Assembly (NCBI GenBank): GCA_040080145.1
Contig: JBEBJA010000005.1
Coordinates: 1-61,442 of the forward strand
DNA: 61,442 bases
Source: JANXVY01 sp040080145
GTDB taxonomy: Bacteria > Pseudomonadota > Alphaproteobacteria > Rhizobiales > Hyphomicrobiaceae
Direction of reading: 5' to 3'
The translations under genes were made by a program, and so were the position numbers. Under the pieces are notes generated by a model that was given only the letters and a program-made list of their open reading frames with translations, was not told the origin of the DNA and made no database searches. Shown one piece after another: positions 8,037-17,602 of this stretch (its first letter is position 1; every line of letters begins with the position of its first letter).

Positions 8037-8291
8037 CTAACCTGCCTGTGCTTCGCTGGGATCGTTGTCCATCAGATGGACCGGCGCTCCCGGCATGATG
8101 GTTGATATCGCATGCTTATAAACCAATTGCGAGTGACCGTCCCGGCGCAACAAAACACAAAAGTTGTCGAACCAAGTTACGATGCCTTGCAGTTTAACCC
8201 CGTTGATGAGGAAGATCGTCAAAGGTACTTTTTGTTTGCGGACATGATTGAGAAACGCGTCCTGCAGATTTTGGGCTCGTTCAGCGGCCAT
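8037..8291 (-). CDS. hfq: RNA chaperone Hfq
   Basis: This 84-residue Sm-like protein forms a hexamer that pairs small RNAs with messenger RNAs. The Sm1 region (Q-D-A-F-L-N-H-V-R-K-Q-K-V-P-L-T-I-F-L-I) and the Sm2 motif Y-K-H-A-I-S-T-I are intact. The C-terminal tail is short, as usual in alphaproteobacteria. In rhizobia Hfq also affects nitrogen-fixation regulators, which fits its place beside the ntr genes. The 174 bases upstream, before the end of the transaminase gene, probably hold its own promoter, but I cannot assign one with confidence. Confidence 0.98.
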   Translation of the reverse strand: MAAERAQNLQDAFLNHVRKQKVPLTIFLINGVKLQGIVTWFDNFCVLLRRDGHSQLVYKHAISTIMPGAPVHLMDNDPSEAQAG

Positions 8292-8465
8292 TTTTTTTCT
8301 CTTTGTTACGTCTTATACGTTGGCTCATGGGCAATACCCACAGCGGCGGACGCTATACGCGTACTGTGACATTATGGTCAGCGCTACCCCAATCCGCAAT
8401 GGCTGGTGCCCGCGACTAAAGCAACCCCCGGCAGGATTAATACTGTGGCATTTGCTGTCGAAAAA

Positions 8466-9329
8466 TTAGACGGCAGTCGCCATTGCAACGTCATGGAATG
8501 CTGCGCGCAGACGCGCGCTGACGGGGCCGGGCTTACCAGCCCCAACAGGCGATCCGTCGATACGCACGACCGGCATCAAGATGTTGGTGGCCGAAGTCAG
8601 GAAGGCTTCCGTCGCGTCTATCGCCTCTGCGACCGTGAAGGGCCGCTCAACGAGCTTGAGTTGCAGCGCCGCTGCGACATCCTTCAAGGTCGCCCGTGTC
8701 ACGCCTGCCAGGATCTCATGCCCCACGGGACGCGTAACCAGCTCCCCTGACGACGTCACGATCCAGGCATTGCTGGAAGCGCCTTCGGTGACAAATCCCG
8801 CCGTATCGACGTACCAGGCCTCTCCGGCCCCTTCCGCCTTGGCGGCGTCCTTAGCCAGCACTGAGGGAAGCAGCATGACCGTCTTGAGGTCGCAGCGGTT
8901 CCAGCGCGCCTCGGGCATTGTCTTCACGCCAATTCCAATCTTTGCTTTGGCGGCAACCTGCGCAGGATCGAGGGAACGCGCGAGACACACAAATGTTGTG
9001 GGGTGGTCTGCGCTGGGCAATGCAAAGTCGCGTGGCGCTGCACCGCGCGTCACCTGTAAATAGACCATCCCATCATGCACCCGGTTACGGCGAACGACTT
9101 CCCAGAACACCCGCGACATTGCAGCGCCAGTCATGGGCGGACTGATCTTCAATTCAAATAGCGAGCGCTTAAGCCGCGTCAGGTGCCGTTCAGCATCAAT
9201 CAGCCGGCCCCTGTGCACCTCAATGACCTCATATACGCCGTCACCGAACTGAAACCCGCGATCCTCAGCATGCACGAGTGCATCGGCATACGCACGATAC
9301 TGACCGTTCACATAAATACAGCGCGTCAT
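8466..9329 (-). CDS. dat: D-amino-acid transaminase
   Basis: This 287-residue fold-type IV PLP enzyme interconverts D-amino acids and 2-oxo acids, typically D-alanine and D-glutamate. The N-terminal V-N-G-Q-Y, A-E-D-R-G-F-Q-F-G-D-G-V-Y-E block and the PLP lysine in C-D-L-K-T-V-M-L-L are present, as is the cofactor-binding E-G-A-S-S-N-A-W segment. It is the conserved gene between ntrX and hfq in this order. Branched-chain aminotransferases share the fold; the order of motifs and the context favour D-amino-acid transaminase. Confidence 0.88.
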   Translation of the reverse strand: MTRCIYVNGQYRAYADALVHAEDRGFQFGDGVYEVIEVHRGRLIDAERHLTRLKRSLFELKISPPMTGAAMSRVFWEVVRRNRVHDGMVYLQVTRGAAPRDFALPSADHPTTFVCLARSLDPAQVAAKAKIGIGVKTMPEARWNRCDLKTVMLLPSVLAKDAAKAEGAGEAWYVDTAGFVTEGASSNAWIVTSSGELVTRPVGHEILAGVTRATLKDVAAALQLKLVERPFTVAEAIDATEAFLTSATNILMPVVRIDGSPVGAGKPGPVSARLRAAFHDVAMATAV

Positions 9330-9339
9330 CGGCAGCCCC

Positions 9340-9879
9340 TTAAGAATACGCCCACAGCATCAGTGCGTTGTCGTGGAGCAGGTCTCGGGTGTGTTCGGTC
9401 AGTCTGGATCTGTCAAACGCTGGGAGCACGAAGTGCGCCCCGGATTTGGTTGGATACTGATAAGGCGACAGCGCCAAACCAGCCAGCTCTTGGCCGGCAC
9501 GCTCCGCATCGCCAGCGCTATCGCAATCAAACAGCCAGATCTTTTCAGCCTGTGCCTTCGTGTCCATCAGGCAAGACAACCAGCGCCCTTCGATGTCGCG
9601 ATAAAACGCTGCGCCGTCGGTATCGTAGTCCGCTGCCAGCTGACGTTCCTTGAAAAGGCGGATGGCCTTGGGAACGTCGCGCGCACCAGCACTTGCATAG
9701 ATCCGCTCGTTGGGACGCATGACCGCCACGAGATCGTTCAGGTGCTGGTCAAATTCAACGTCGTTAAACGAGGCACGCGACAGGGTCCGCAACCCGTCAG
9801 CCCCATCTTTATGGCGCGCCCGCAAGATCAGCACGCGCGCGCCAGTCTTGTAGCAGCCAGGATGATCAATGACGCGCAA
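9340..9879 (-). CDS. Possible minimal primase-polymerase (AEP)-like protein
   Basis: I do not recognise a named family. The preferred start is TTG, eight bases after the ntrX stop with AGGGA upstream, giving 179 residues; a longer reading from 9939 would overlap ntrX by 53 bases. Three features recall archaeo-eukaryotic primases: L-F-D-C-D at about 116-120 (DxD), S-G-A-H at 146-149 (sxH), and a following F-D at 155-156. Short phage-encoded proteins with the same motif order exist. No helicase or zinc domain is attached. It lies between ntrX and the transaminase gene, so is probably cotranscribed with the ntr genes. Activity is unproven. Confidence 0.6.
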   Translation of the reverse strand: MRVIDHPGCYKTGARVLILRARHKDGADGLRTLSRASFNDVEFDQHLNDLVAVMRPNERIYASAGARDVPKAIRLFKERQLAADYDTDGAAFYRDIEGRWLSCLMDTKAQAEKIWLFDCDSAGDAERAGQELAGLALSPYQYPTKSGAHFVLPAFDRSRLTEHTRDLLHDNALMLWAYS

Positions 9880-9886
9880 GGGGTCC

Positions 9887-11284
9887 CTACGCCGTCTTGA
9901 GGTCGCCGGTTCGCTGATCGGACGAGACGCCCAGCGCACGCAGCTTACGGTGGAGCGCCGAGCGCTCCATGCCGACGAATTCCGCCGTCCGCGAGATGTT
10001 GCCGCCGAAGCGATTGATCTGCGCCAACAGATACTCGCGTTCGAAGATTTCGCGCGCTTCCCGCAGCGCCAAACTCATCAAGTGCTCCGCACCACCGTTT
10101 ACGGGCAACGGCACGTTCGATCCGATTTCGTCAGGCAGCATGTCCGCGGTAATGATCGTTCCCGATTCACCGCCTGCTAGGATCATCAACCGCTCGATGT
10201 TGTTACGCAATTCGCGTACGTTACCGGGCCAGTCATGGGCCTGCAGCACGGCAATGGCATCCTCACCGATGCGGCGCGGCGCAAGACCGGAACTCTGCGC
10301 GATCTGGGCCACGAAGTGCGTAATGAGGTCGGGAATGTCTTCCCGCCGTTCGGCAAGCCCTGGCACCCGCAACGGCACGACGTTCAGCCGGTGGAACAGG
10401 TCCTCCCGGAACCGCCCCTCCTGCATGTCGCGTTCAAGATCGCGCGACGTCGACGTCACGATACGCACGTCGACGGCAACCTTCTGCGCGCCGCCGACCC
10501 GCAGGAATTTCTGCTCGACCAGCACCCGGAGAACCTTGCCTTGGGTCTCCATGGGCATATCGGCAATCTCATCAATGTAGAGGGTACCGCCGTGTGCCTC
10601 TTCCAAAGCACCACACTTGCGCGGTCCGCCGGTGCGATCCTCGGTGCCAAAAAGCTCCTCCTCGACACGGTCTGGCGCCATGGCAGCCGCATTCAGCACC
10701 ACGAACGGGTTGTCTGCACGATGCGATTTCGTGTGGATCACGCGCGCCGCAAGTTCCTTGCCGGTGCCTGACTGTCCACGGATCAGAATCCGGCTGTTGG
10801 TCGCCGCAACCTTTTCAATGGCATTTTTCAACTGATTGATGGCGGCCGACTTGCCCACCATTTCGGCGCTGATCGTCGACTTCTCGCGCAGCTCCCGGAC
10901 TTCGCGCTTCAACTGCGAGGCTTCAAGCGCGCGCAGCACAACCAGTACAAGCCGGTCCGCCTTGAATGGCTTTTCGATGTAATCGTAAGCACCGCGCCGG
11001 ATAGCTGTCACCGCCGTTTCAATATTCCCGTGGCCGGAAATGATCACGACGGGCAGTTCGGGATAGGTCCGCTTGATGATCGACAGCACTTCAAGACCGT
11101 CCAGGCGGCTACCCTGCAGCCAGATATCAAGAATGACGAGTTGCGGACGCCGCTCCTCGATAGCGCGCAAGGCCTCATCGCTGTCGCGAGCCAGCCGCGT
11201 GCGGTGCCCCTCGTCCTCCAGGATACCTGACACGATGTCCCGGATATCGGCCTCATCGTCTACGACCAGAATATCAGCTGCCAT
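9887..11284 (-). CDS. ntrX: Nitrogen regulation response regulator NtrX
   Basis: The 465-residue protein has a receiver domain (residues 4-120, phosphoacceptor Asp in V-I-L-D-I-W), an AAA+ domain (about 140-375, Walker A G-Q-S-G-T-G-K-E, Walker B T-L-Y-I-D-E) and a Fis-type HTH near 420-455. The sigma-54 contact loop GAFTGA is missing: the sequence runs L-F-G-T-E-D-R-T-G-G-P-R-K-C-G-A-L-E. Such NtrX proteins do not act as classic sigma-54 activators and, in studied alphaproteobacteria, control nitrogen, envelope or redox genes. Its start overlaps the end of ntrY, its partner kinase gene. Confidence 0.95.
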   Translation of the reverse strand: MAADILVVDDEADIRDIVSGILEDEGHRTRLARDSDEALRAIEERRPQLVILDIWLQGSRLDGLEVLSIIKRTYPELPVVIISGHGNIETAVTAIRRGAYDYIEKPFKADRLVLVVLRALEASQLKREVRELREKSTISAEMVGKSAAINQLKNAIEKVAATNSRILIRGQSGTGKELAARVIHTKSHRADNPFVVLNAAAMAPDRVEEELFGTEDRTGGPRKCGALEEAHGGTLYIDEIADMPMETQGKVLRVLVEQKFLRVGGAQKVAVDVRIVTSTSRDLERDMQEGRFREDLFHRLNVVPLRVPGLAERREDIPDLITHFVAQIAQSSGLAPRRIGEDAIAVLQAHDWPGNVRELRNNIERLMILAGGESGTIITADMLPDEIGSNVPLPVNGGAEHLMSLALREAREIFEREYLLAQINRFGGNISRTAEFVGMERSALHRKLRALGVSSDQRTGDLKTA

Positions 11285-13749
11285 TAGCGTGCTCCTTGGA
11301 TTCGACCCGCTGGCTTTCCAGCTGGGCGAGGCATCACGCGATCACTGTTTTTCAAAAGCGTCGGTGATACGGATGGGGTGAGTGAAGATGATGTTTGAGG
11401 CAACGGCTCAGTGCCGCTGTCATGCGGCTCGTTAGGTGTTGCGTGCAGAAGGGCAGGCTCGGGCGAATTTTGGACCGTGACCGGCTCAGGACTTGGCGCG
11501 GGGCGATAGTCTTCCATCGGCGGCATCGGTAGCGTGATCCGCATCATCGCGCCGCGCAAACGGTCGGGAGCCAAAGGCGCATCCTCGAGCGTCAACGTCC
11601 CCCGATGCTGCTCGATGATCTTCTGAACAATGGCCAGACCAAGTCCGGTTCCCTTTGCGCGGGTGGTCACATAAGGCTCCAGCAGCTTTGCTCGGTTCTG
11701 TTTGGGCAGACCAACGCCGTTGTCTATGACCTCGATAACGGCCCTGTCATAGCCCCGGGTAAGTCTGACCTCGATCCGGCCACGATAGCCTTCCGGCTTC
11801 TCCGGACTATTGGCAAGGGCATCAATTGCCTCCGATGCGTTCTTGACAAGGTTCGTGACGGCTTGGCCCAGCAAACGGCGATCTGCAAGGCCTTGGACTG
11901 CTGAGCTGGGCATGTCGAGATCGAATTTGATCGCCGGATGGCTTTCCCGGAAAAGGACGACCGGTTCGTGAATGGATTCACGCAGATCGCCCGGTTCCAT
12001 TTGCGGCTGGGGCATCCGTGCGAACGAAGCGAACTCGTCCACCATGTTCTTGATGTCCCCGACCTGACGCGAAATCGTGTCAGTCAGCTTATCGAAGATG
12101 TCTTTGTCGGTCGTGATCTGGCTGCCGTACTTGCGCTTGATGCGTTCGGCTGAAAGCTGGATCGGCGTAAGCGGGTTCTTGATCTCATGGGCGATCCGGC
12201 GGGCAACGTCCGCCCAGGCGCTCGTGCGCTGGGCGACAACGAGATCCGTGACGTCATCGAACGTGACAACCGAGCCCACATCCCCTTTGGCCGACTTCTC
12301 GCGTGTAACTTGAACGGCAAACGTCCGCTCGTTCGACCCGATCATGACCGCAATCTGATCCTGGAGCTTCTGCTTCAGACCCTTATCGTCGCCGTCTTCC
12401 AGCAAGGCTTCGAATTCCACCACCTCGGCCGAAAGCCGTTTGCCAACCAAATCGGCCCCTGTCCTGCCAAGCAGCTTTTCGGCCGAACGCGAAACCAGCG
12501 TCACGCTACCTTCGCTATCGAGACCAATAACGCCCGCCGAAACGCCTGAAAGCACAGCCTCCATGAAGCTTCGGCGTTCATTCAACTGCTCATTCACGGC
12601 AACAAGCGTGTCGTGCTGGCTCTTCAAGTCGATGGTCATCTTGTTGAACGTCATCGACAGACGGCGCAAATCGCCTTCTCCGCGCTTTTCAGGCAACGCG
12701 ACGGCAAGGTTGCCCCTGGACACCTCTTGTGCCGCTTCGATCAGCCGCCGGATCGGCGCGACAAAGCGAGCGGCAAACCAAAGCCCGGCCCAAATCGCAG
12801 CCAACAGCGCCGTGATCGAAATCATGAAGTACATCAAGCCGTGCGCGATCTTCAGATTCTTGCCCACCTGCCTGAGCCGGTAGTACTCATCCGCATTCTG
12901 CTCGGTTCGCCGGATTTGCCCGACGACCGCCGGGCTGACCCCGCGAGCGACGTACAGGTACTTCCCCGGCAATGGCGTGAGTTTGGCAACTGCATAAACC
13001 CGGGCCGTTGAACTGCTATCCAGCAACGGCACTTGCCCTTGATCCGCCTTGTAGATCGCATCCATTGGCGGCTTCAGGAAGGGAAGCTTTTCGTCTTCAA
13101 ACGCTGCTGCAACCGGCTTGCCATCCCCGTCGATGACATATCCAACAAGCAGCCCGCGCAATGACACTTGTGCCAGCAGCAGCTTCTTGAGTGCATCGGG
13201 AGCAATGGCACCGCCCTCGGCTGCCGCACCAATGTCGCGCGCCATGTTGAGAATATCGGTATTGATCAACTGCCCGTGTACATCGAGGTACGCGCGGGCG
13301 ACTTCGCCGGAGGTGTTGATGATCTCCCGCGTCTTGGCCGCAAACCAGCCATCCAACGAACGTGAAAATGTCGTTGTCGCGGCCAGCGCAAGCAGGATCG
13401 CTGGCAACGCTGCGATCACGCTGAACAGCGCAACGATTCGGACATGAAGCCGGGCGCCTGGAACCTTCGCTTGCCAAGCCAGCACAAGGCCATTGGCCTG
13501 CCAGGCAATAGCCCCAATCATAGCAATGATGAGCAAGACGTTGACGAATAAGGTTGCAATAACAACGTCGCCGCGCGGTGAAATCGGCGTGAGGCCCGTC
13601 AGGATCGCATAGGTCGCAGTGGCTGAAATCAGCGACAAAACCACAACCACGAGGCCAATCCAGAATGCGCGGTCGCTCGGGTCGAGCAGCGGTGTCGCGC
13701 TCCTCCCGAGGGAAATACCTGCATTCGCCCTAGAAGGCTTGGCGATCAT
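11284..13749 (-). CDS. ntrY: Sensor histidine kinase NtrY
   Basis: NtrY is the membrane kinase paired with NtrX. The 821-residue protein has four N-terminal membrane segments with a periplasmic loop, a HAMP domain after the last segment, a PAS domain, a HisKA domain with R-I-A-H-E-I-K-N-P-L-T-P-I, and an HATPase domain ending near residue 735 with G-T-G-L-G-L-A-I-V. The last 75 residues are proline- and serine-rich, look disordered and are not part of the usual kinase core. The stop overlaps the ntrX start, indicating coupled translation. The 248 bases upstream, before ntrC, must hold any separate promoter; no clear consensus is seen there. Confidence 0.95.
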   Translation of the reverse strand: MIAKPSRANAGISLGRSATPLLDPSDRAFWIGLVVVVLSLISATATYAILTGLTPISPRGDVVIATLFVNVLLIIAMIGAIAWQANGLVLAWQAKVPGARLHVRIVALFSVIAALPAILLALAATTTFSRSLDGWFAAKTREIINTSGEVARAYLDVHGQLINTDILNMARDIGAAAEGGAIAPDALKKLLLAQVSLRGLLVGYVIDGDGKPVAAAFEDEKLPFLKPPMDAIYKADQGQVPLLDSSSTARVYAVAKLTPLPGKYLYVARGVSPAVVGQIRRTEQNADEYYRLRQVGKNLKIAHGLMYFMISITALLAAIWAGLWFAARFVAPIRRLIEAAQEVSRGNLAVALPEKRGEGDLRRLSMTFNKMTIDLKSQHDTLVAVNEQLNERRSFMEAVLSGVSAGVIGLDSEGSVTLVSRSAEKLLGRTGADLVGKRLSAEVVEFEALLEDGDDKGLKQKLQDQIAVMIGSNERTFAVQVTREKSAKGDVGSVVTFDDVTDLVVAQRTSAWADVARRIAHEIKNPLTPIQLSAERIKRKYGSQITTDKDIFDKLTDTISRQVGDIKNMVDEFASFARMPQPQMEPGDLRESIHEPVVLFRESHPAIKFDLDMPSSAVQGLADRRLLGQAVTNLVKNASEAIDALANSPEKPEGYRGRIEVRLTRGYDRAVIEVIDNGVGLPKQNRAKLLEPYVTTRAKGTGLGLAIVQKIIEQHRGTLTLEDAPLAPDRLRGAMMRITLPMPPMEDYRPAPSPEPVTVQNSPEPALLHATPNEPHDSGTEPLPQTSSSLTPSVSPTLLKNSDRVMPRPAGKPAGRIQGAR

Positions 13750-13997
13750 CGCTCTGATCTCGTTTCAATAACCAGGGGGACTATCGCAGCGCGGACTTCC
13801 AGCCGCCGGCGAATAATCCTGTGTGTCCGCCGCGCCCGACTGGCGCAACGTGATCACTATGAAACAAGAAACTGTGACATTTCCGCGACTACCGCAAGTG
13901 GGGACGTTATCAAAATTAGATCAATCGGAGTAGCTGGAGCGATGATACTAAACATATTAACATCAAGAAGTTAGCCGACTTGAGTGCGTTCGCAGCA

Positions 13998-15443
13998 TTA
14001 GGACAGCGGCGTTCTAAAAACGCGGATATCCAACGCCTTAATTCGCGAACGCAACGTGTTGCGGTTGAGGCCCAACAGTTCGGCCGCCCGAATCTGGTTG
14101 CCGCGCGTTGCCGCCAAGGCTGCCGACAGCAGCGGTTGCTCGACCTGTCGTATCACGCGGTCATACAGGCCAGCGGGCGGCAAATCGCGGCCAAACGAGC
14201 CGAAATACGTCGCCAGATACCGCTCGACTTGTTCAGACAAATCCTTGGGCGACGCGCCAGAATCAGCAGGCGATACCGGCCCTGAATCGGCCAGATCGCT
14301 ATCCACCATCTGAACTGTCAGCGTGTCTTGTGTATTGAGAGCCGCCAGACGCCGGACGAAATTCTCCAACTCACGCACGTTGCCCGGCCACGCATAACCC
14401 TTCATCCGCTCAATAGCTGCCGTTTCGATGGTCTTCTGCCCCAATCCTTCGCGCGCCGCCTGCCGCAGAAAGTGGCGGACCAAATCGCCAACGTCGTCGA
14501 TCCGCTCGCGCAACGGGGGTAGTCGCAACGGCACGACATTCAAACGGTAGAACAAGTCCTCGCGGAACGCGCCGAGTTGTATCTGGTTTTTGAGATCGCG
14601 GTGGGTCGCAGCAATGATACGCACATTCGTCTTGATCGGCGTCCGTCCGCCAACCGTCGTATACTCGCCCTGCTGCAGAACGCGCAACAGGCGCGTCTGG
14701 GCTTCGAGCGGCATGTCGCCAATTTCGTCGAGGAACAGCGTTCCGCCCTCCGCCTGTTCGAAGCGGCCCTGGGTCCGGTTCTGCGCGCCGGTAAAGGCAC
14801 CCTTCTCGTGACCAAACAACTCGCTCTCGATCAGTTCCCGCGGAATAGCAGCCATGTTGATCGCAACGAACGGCCCGGTCCGGCGCTTCCCGTGATCGTG
14901 CAGAACCCGCGCGACCAGTTCCTTACCGGTTCCGCTTTCGCCATTGATCATGACCGTCAAATCCGTCTGCGTGAGACGGGCAAGGACGCGATAGATTTCC
15001 TGCATGGCCGGCGACCGGCCGATGAGCGGCAACTCTTCGCTGTCTTGAACCTCGGCCGCGCGTGCAGGCTTCGTCCCCGGCTGCGACAGAGCACGTCCGA
15101 CAACAGCCACGATTTCCGACAGGTCGAACGGCTTGGGCAGGTACTCGTAGGCCCCCTTCTCCGCTGCCGTCAGCGCCGTCATCAGTGTGTTCTGCGCACT
15201 CATGACGATGATCGGCAGATCAGGACGCAACTTCTTAATGCGCGGAATGAGATCGAAGGCATTTTCATCCGGCATGATGACGTCGGTAATGACGACGTCG
15301 CCTTCGCCTTGCTGGATCCAGCGCCACAGCGTTGCGGCGTTTCCCGTCGCTCTTGGCGCGTACCCCGCACGTGCCAGCGCCTGGTTCAGCACCGTCCTGA
15401 TTGCGGTGTCATCGTCTGCGATCAGGATCGTCCCTCGCGCCAT
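13998..15443 (-). CDS. ntrC: Nitrogen regulator NtrC (sigma-54 activator)
   Basis: NtrC activates sigma-54 promoters under nitrogen limitation. The 481 residues carry a receiver domain (Asp in V-V-I-T-D-V), an AAA+ domain with Walker A G-E-S-G-T-G-K-E and an intact GAFTGA loop (G-H-E-K-G-A-F-T-G-A), and a C-terminal Fis-type HTH (A-A-E-L-L-G-L-N-R-N-T-L-R). The gene follows ntrB by 21 bases in the dusB-ntrB-ntrC operon. All features are those of a functional enhancer-binding protein. Confidence 0.96.
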   Translation of the reverse strand: MARGTILIADDDTAIRTVLNQALARAGYAPRATGNAATLWRWIQQGEGDVVITDVIMPDENAFDLIPRIKKLRPDLPIIVMSAQNTLMTALTAAEKGAYEYLPKPFDLSEIVAVVGRALSQPGTKPARAAEVQDSEELPLIGRSPAMQEIYRVLARLTQTDLTVMINGESGTGKELVARVLHDHGKRRTGPFVAINMAAIPRELIESELFGHEKGAFTGAQNRTQGRFEQAEGGTLFLDEIGDMPLEAQTRLLRVLQQGEYTTVGGRTPIKTNVRIIAATHRDLKNQIQLGAFREDLFYRLNVVPLRLPPLRERIDDVGDLVRHFLRQAAREGLGQKTIETAAIERMKGYAWPGNVRELENFVRRLAALNTQDTLTVQMVDSDLADSGPVSPADSGASPKDLSEQVERYLATYFGSFGRDLPPAGLYDRVIRQVEQPLLSAALAATRGNQIRAAELLGLNRNTLRSRIKALDIRVFRTPLS

Positions 15444-15464
15444 AGTATCCTCGCCGGTTCGATC

Positions 15465-16619
15465 TTAAATTTTGCTGGAAGGTGGAGACGCCACGGGCGC
15501 TCCGGTTCGGGTCTTTGACGCCAACGGCAACAAAACGCGGAACACAGTTCGCTTTGGCTCGCTATCACACTCGATCACGCCGCCGTGGTCGCCGATGATC
15601 TTGGCTACGAGCGCCAGCCCCAATCCGGTTCCATTACGCTTCGTGGTTACAAACGGGTCAAACAGATGCGGCTTGAGGTGCTCGGGCACGCCTTGTCCGT
15701 TGTCCTCAATCGAGATCATCAGAGGCAGCGATATGCGAGCGTCTGAGCCCGGAATGGCCAGCCGTACGCCGGGCCTGAACGCAGTCGTCAATACGATCCG
15801 CCCCTGGTCGTTGGCGTTGTCGCCGATGGCTTCGGCTGCGTTCTTCACCAGATTGAGAAAGGCCTGCACGAGCTTGTCGCGATTGGCAGGAAGGGCCGGC
15901 AGCGAAGGGTCGTAATCCTCAATGAAGCGGATGCCACGCGCAAACCCGGTTTCAGACAGCCGCCGGACGTGATCGAGCACATCGTGAATGTTCACGGCCT
16001 CGGTCGCCAGCGGGCGCTCATCGCCAAACACCTCCATCCGGTCGACGAGCTTCCTGATGCGTTCCGTCTCAGAGCAAATCAGCTGCGTCAACGCCCGGTC
16101 TTCATCCGACAGTCCAGGTTCGAGCAACTGAGCAGCGCCCCTGATGCCTGACAGCGGGTTCTTGATCTCGTGGGCCAGAACAGCGGCCATTCCAGACACA
16201 GTTCGCGCTGCCGCCCGGTGCGTCAACTGCCGCTCGATCATTTGCGCCATCGTGCGCTGCTGCAGCATCAAAATGACATTGCCGGGATGCTCGGGCAGCG
16301 GTCCGGCGTGGACATCGACCAGCTTTGGAGACGTGAACTTCTGTGTGACCATCTCAATTGCGTATTCATTGACCGTCTGACCACTGCGGCGCACCTGGTC
16401 GATCAGCGTGATCAGCGGACAACCAAACGCGACCACCGATTCAAACGGCTCGCGCTTCAGCATGGCGAGGCTGGTCGACAAGAAGACCTCCGCTGCTGCA
16501 TTGGCATACGTCACCCGGTTTTCGTCCCCGATCACCAGAATCGGATGCGGCAGTGCGGCCAGCAGCGTTTCCTGATCGACCGGACGGCGCGTCACCCGAG
16601 CAGGCTGAATCTTGGTCAT
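15465..16619 (-). CDS. ntrB: Nitrogen sensor kinase NtrB
   Basis: NtrB phosphorylates NtrC and is controlled by the PII protein. The 384-residue protein has no membrane segment, an N-terminal PAS domain (about 20-125), a HisKA domain with L-A-H-E-I-K-N-P-L-S-G-I, and an HATPase domain ending in G-T-G-L-G-L-A-L-V. Its ATG overlaps the dusB stop by four bases (ATGA), so the two are coupled, as in the nifR3-ntrBC operon of rhizobia. Confidence 0.96.
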   Translation of the reverse strand: MTKIQPARVTRRPVDQETLLAALPHPILVIGDENRVTYANAAAEVFLSTSLAMLKREPFESVVAFGCPLITLIDQVRRSGQTVNEYAIEMVTQKFTSPKLVDVHAGPLPEHPGNVILMLQQRTMAQMIERQLTHRAAARTVSGMAAVLAHEIKNPLSGIRGAAQLLEPGLSDEDRALTQLICSETERIRKLVDRMEVFGDERPLATEAVNIHDVLDHVRRLSETGFARGIRFIEDYDPSLPALPANRDKLVQAFLNLVKNAAEAIGDNANDQGRIVLTTAFRPGVRLAIPGSDARISLPLMISIEDNGQGVPEHLKPHLFDPFVTTKRNGTGLGLALVAKIIGDHGGVIECDSEPKRTVFRVLLPLASKTRTGAPVASPPSSKI

Positions 16620-17602
16620 GCCGCGGCCCTTTCATCTTGCGCGTAAAATAATCGCAATCCCGCCAGCACCTGCCTGTCATTGTCGTCGGTACACAGCAAC
16701 CGGCGCCAGGCCTTTAGCCCAGCCGCGTCACGTCCGCTGCTTTCGAGATACCAGCCGATGTGCTTGCGCGCATTGCGCAAACCCAGCGCCTTGCCATAGT
16801 GCGACAGCATCGCTTCGACATGCCCACAAGCAATATCTGCCTGCACGGATTGTGCGGGAGGTCCACAATCGGTGCCTGTTGCAAGATACGTTGCAATCCG
16901 GCCTGGCAGCCATGGCGCGCCGTACGCCCCGCGCCCGATCATCACTCCTGTGGCACCAGACACCTCCAGCGCAGCTGTGGCATCCTCAATGGTCCGGATA
17001 TCGCCATTGACCAGAACAGGTACCGAAACCGCGGCTCTGACATCCGCCACAGCAGCCCAATCAGCGCGGCCCTTGTAGAACTGGCACCGGGTCCGCCCAT
17101 GAACCGTAATGAGCTTAACGCCAGCCGCTTCGGCGCGGCGCGCAAGCTCCGGCGCATTGCGCGATTTGTCGTCCCAGCCAAGCCGCATCTTGAGCGTCAC
17201 AGGCACTTGCACAGCGCCAACGACGGCTTCAATCAGCGAGGTTGCATGGTCGAGATCGCGCATCAGCGCTGAACCCGACAGCTTGCCAGTAACTTCCTTT
17301 GCGGGACAGCCCATGTTGATATCGATGACATCCGCACCCAGCCGTTCTGCAATCCGGGCACCTTCCGCCATCCAATGCGCCTCGCGGCCCGCAAGCTGAA
17401 TGACGAAGGGAGAGAGTTCCCCGCCCTTTGCCTTGCGCAAGCAATCCGGCCGGTCGCGCACCAGTTCCTCACTGGCGATCATCTCGGAAACAACAAGTCC
17501 TGCCCCGAGGCGGTGTGTAAGCTGCCGGAACGGCAGATCGCTGACGCCGGACATCGGTGCCAGAACGACCGGGTTCGAGAGCAGGATGTCACCAATTTTC
17601 AT
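16616..17602 (-). CDS. dusB: tRNA-dihydrouridine synthase DusB
   Basis: DusB is an FMN enzyme that reduces uridines in the tRNA D-loop using NADPH. The 328-residue TIM-barrel shows V-L-A-P-M-S-G-V at the N terminus, the catalytic cysteine block I-N-M-G-C-P-A-K, and the R-T-R-C-Q-F-Y-K-G-R-A-D-W RNA/FMN block. The start at 17602 (MKIGDILL) fits the family; an in-frame ATG 15 codons upstream is possible. This is the old nifR3 gene, first in the ntrBC operon. Confidence 0.95.
   Translation of the reverse strand: MKIGDILLSNPVVLAPMSGVSDLPFRQLTHRLGAGLVVSEMIASEELVRDRPDCLRKAKGGELSPFVIQLAGREAHWMAEGARIAERLGADVIDINMGCPAKEVTGKLSGSALMRDLDHATSLIEAVVGAVQVPVTLKMRLGWDDKSRNAPELARRAEAAGVKLITVHGRTRCQFYKGRADWAAVADVRAAVSVPVLVNGDIRTIEDATAALEVSGATGVMIGRGAYGAPWLPGRIATYLATGTDCGPPAQSVQADIACGHVEAMLSHYGKALGLRNARKHIGWYLESSGRDAAGLKAWRRLLCTDDNDRQVLAGLRLFYAQDERAAA

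Noticed and set aside
6762..8105. 447-codon plus-strand frame opposite hflX
   Set aside because: It is antisense to an intact GTPase gene and crosses into hfq; composition is not protein-like.
14577..15518. 313-codon plus-strand frame opposite ntrC
   Set aside because: Antisense shadow of the receiver and AAA+ domains; no independent support.
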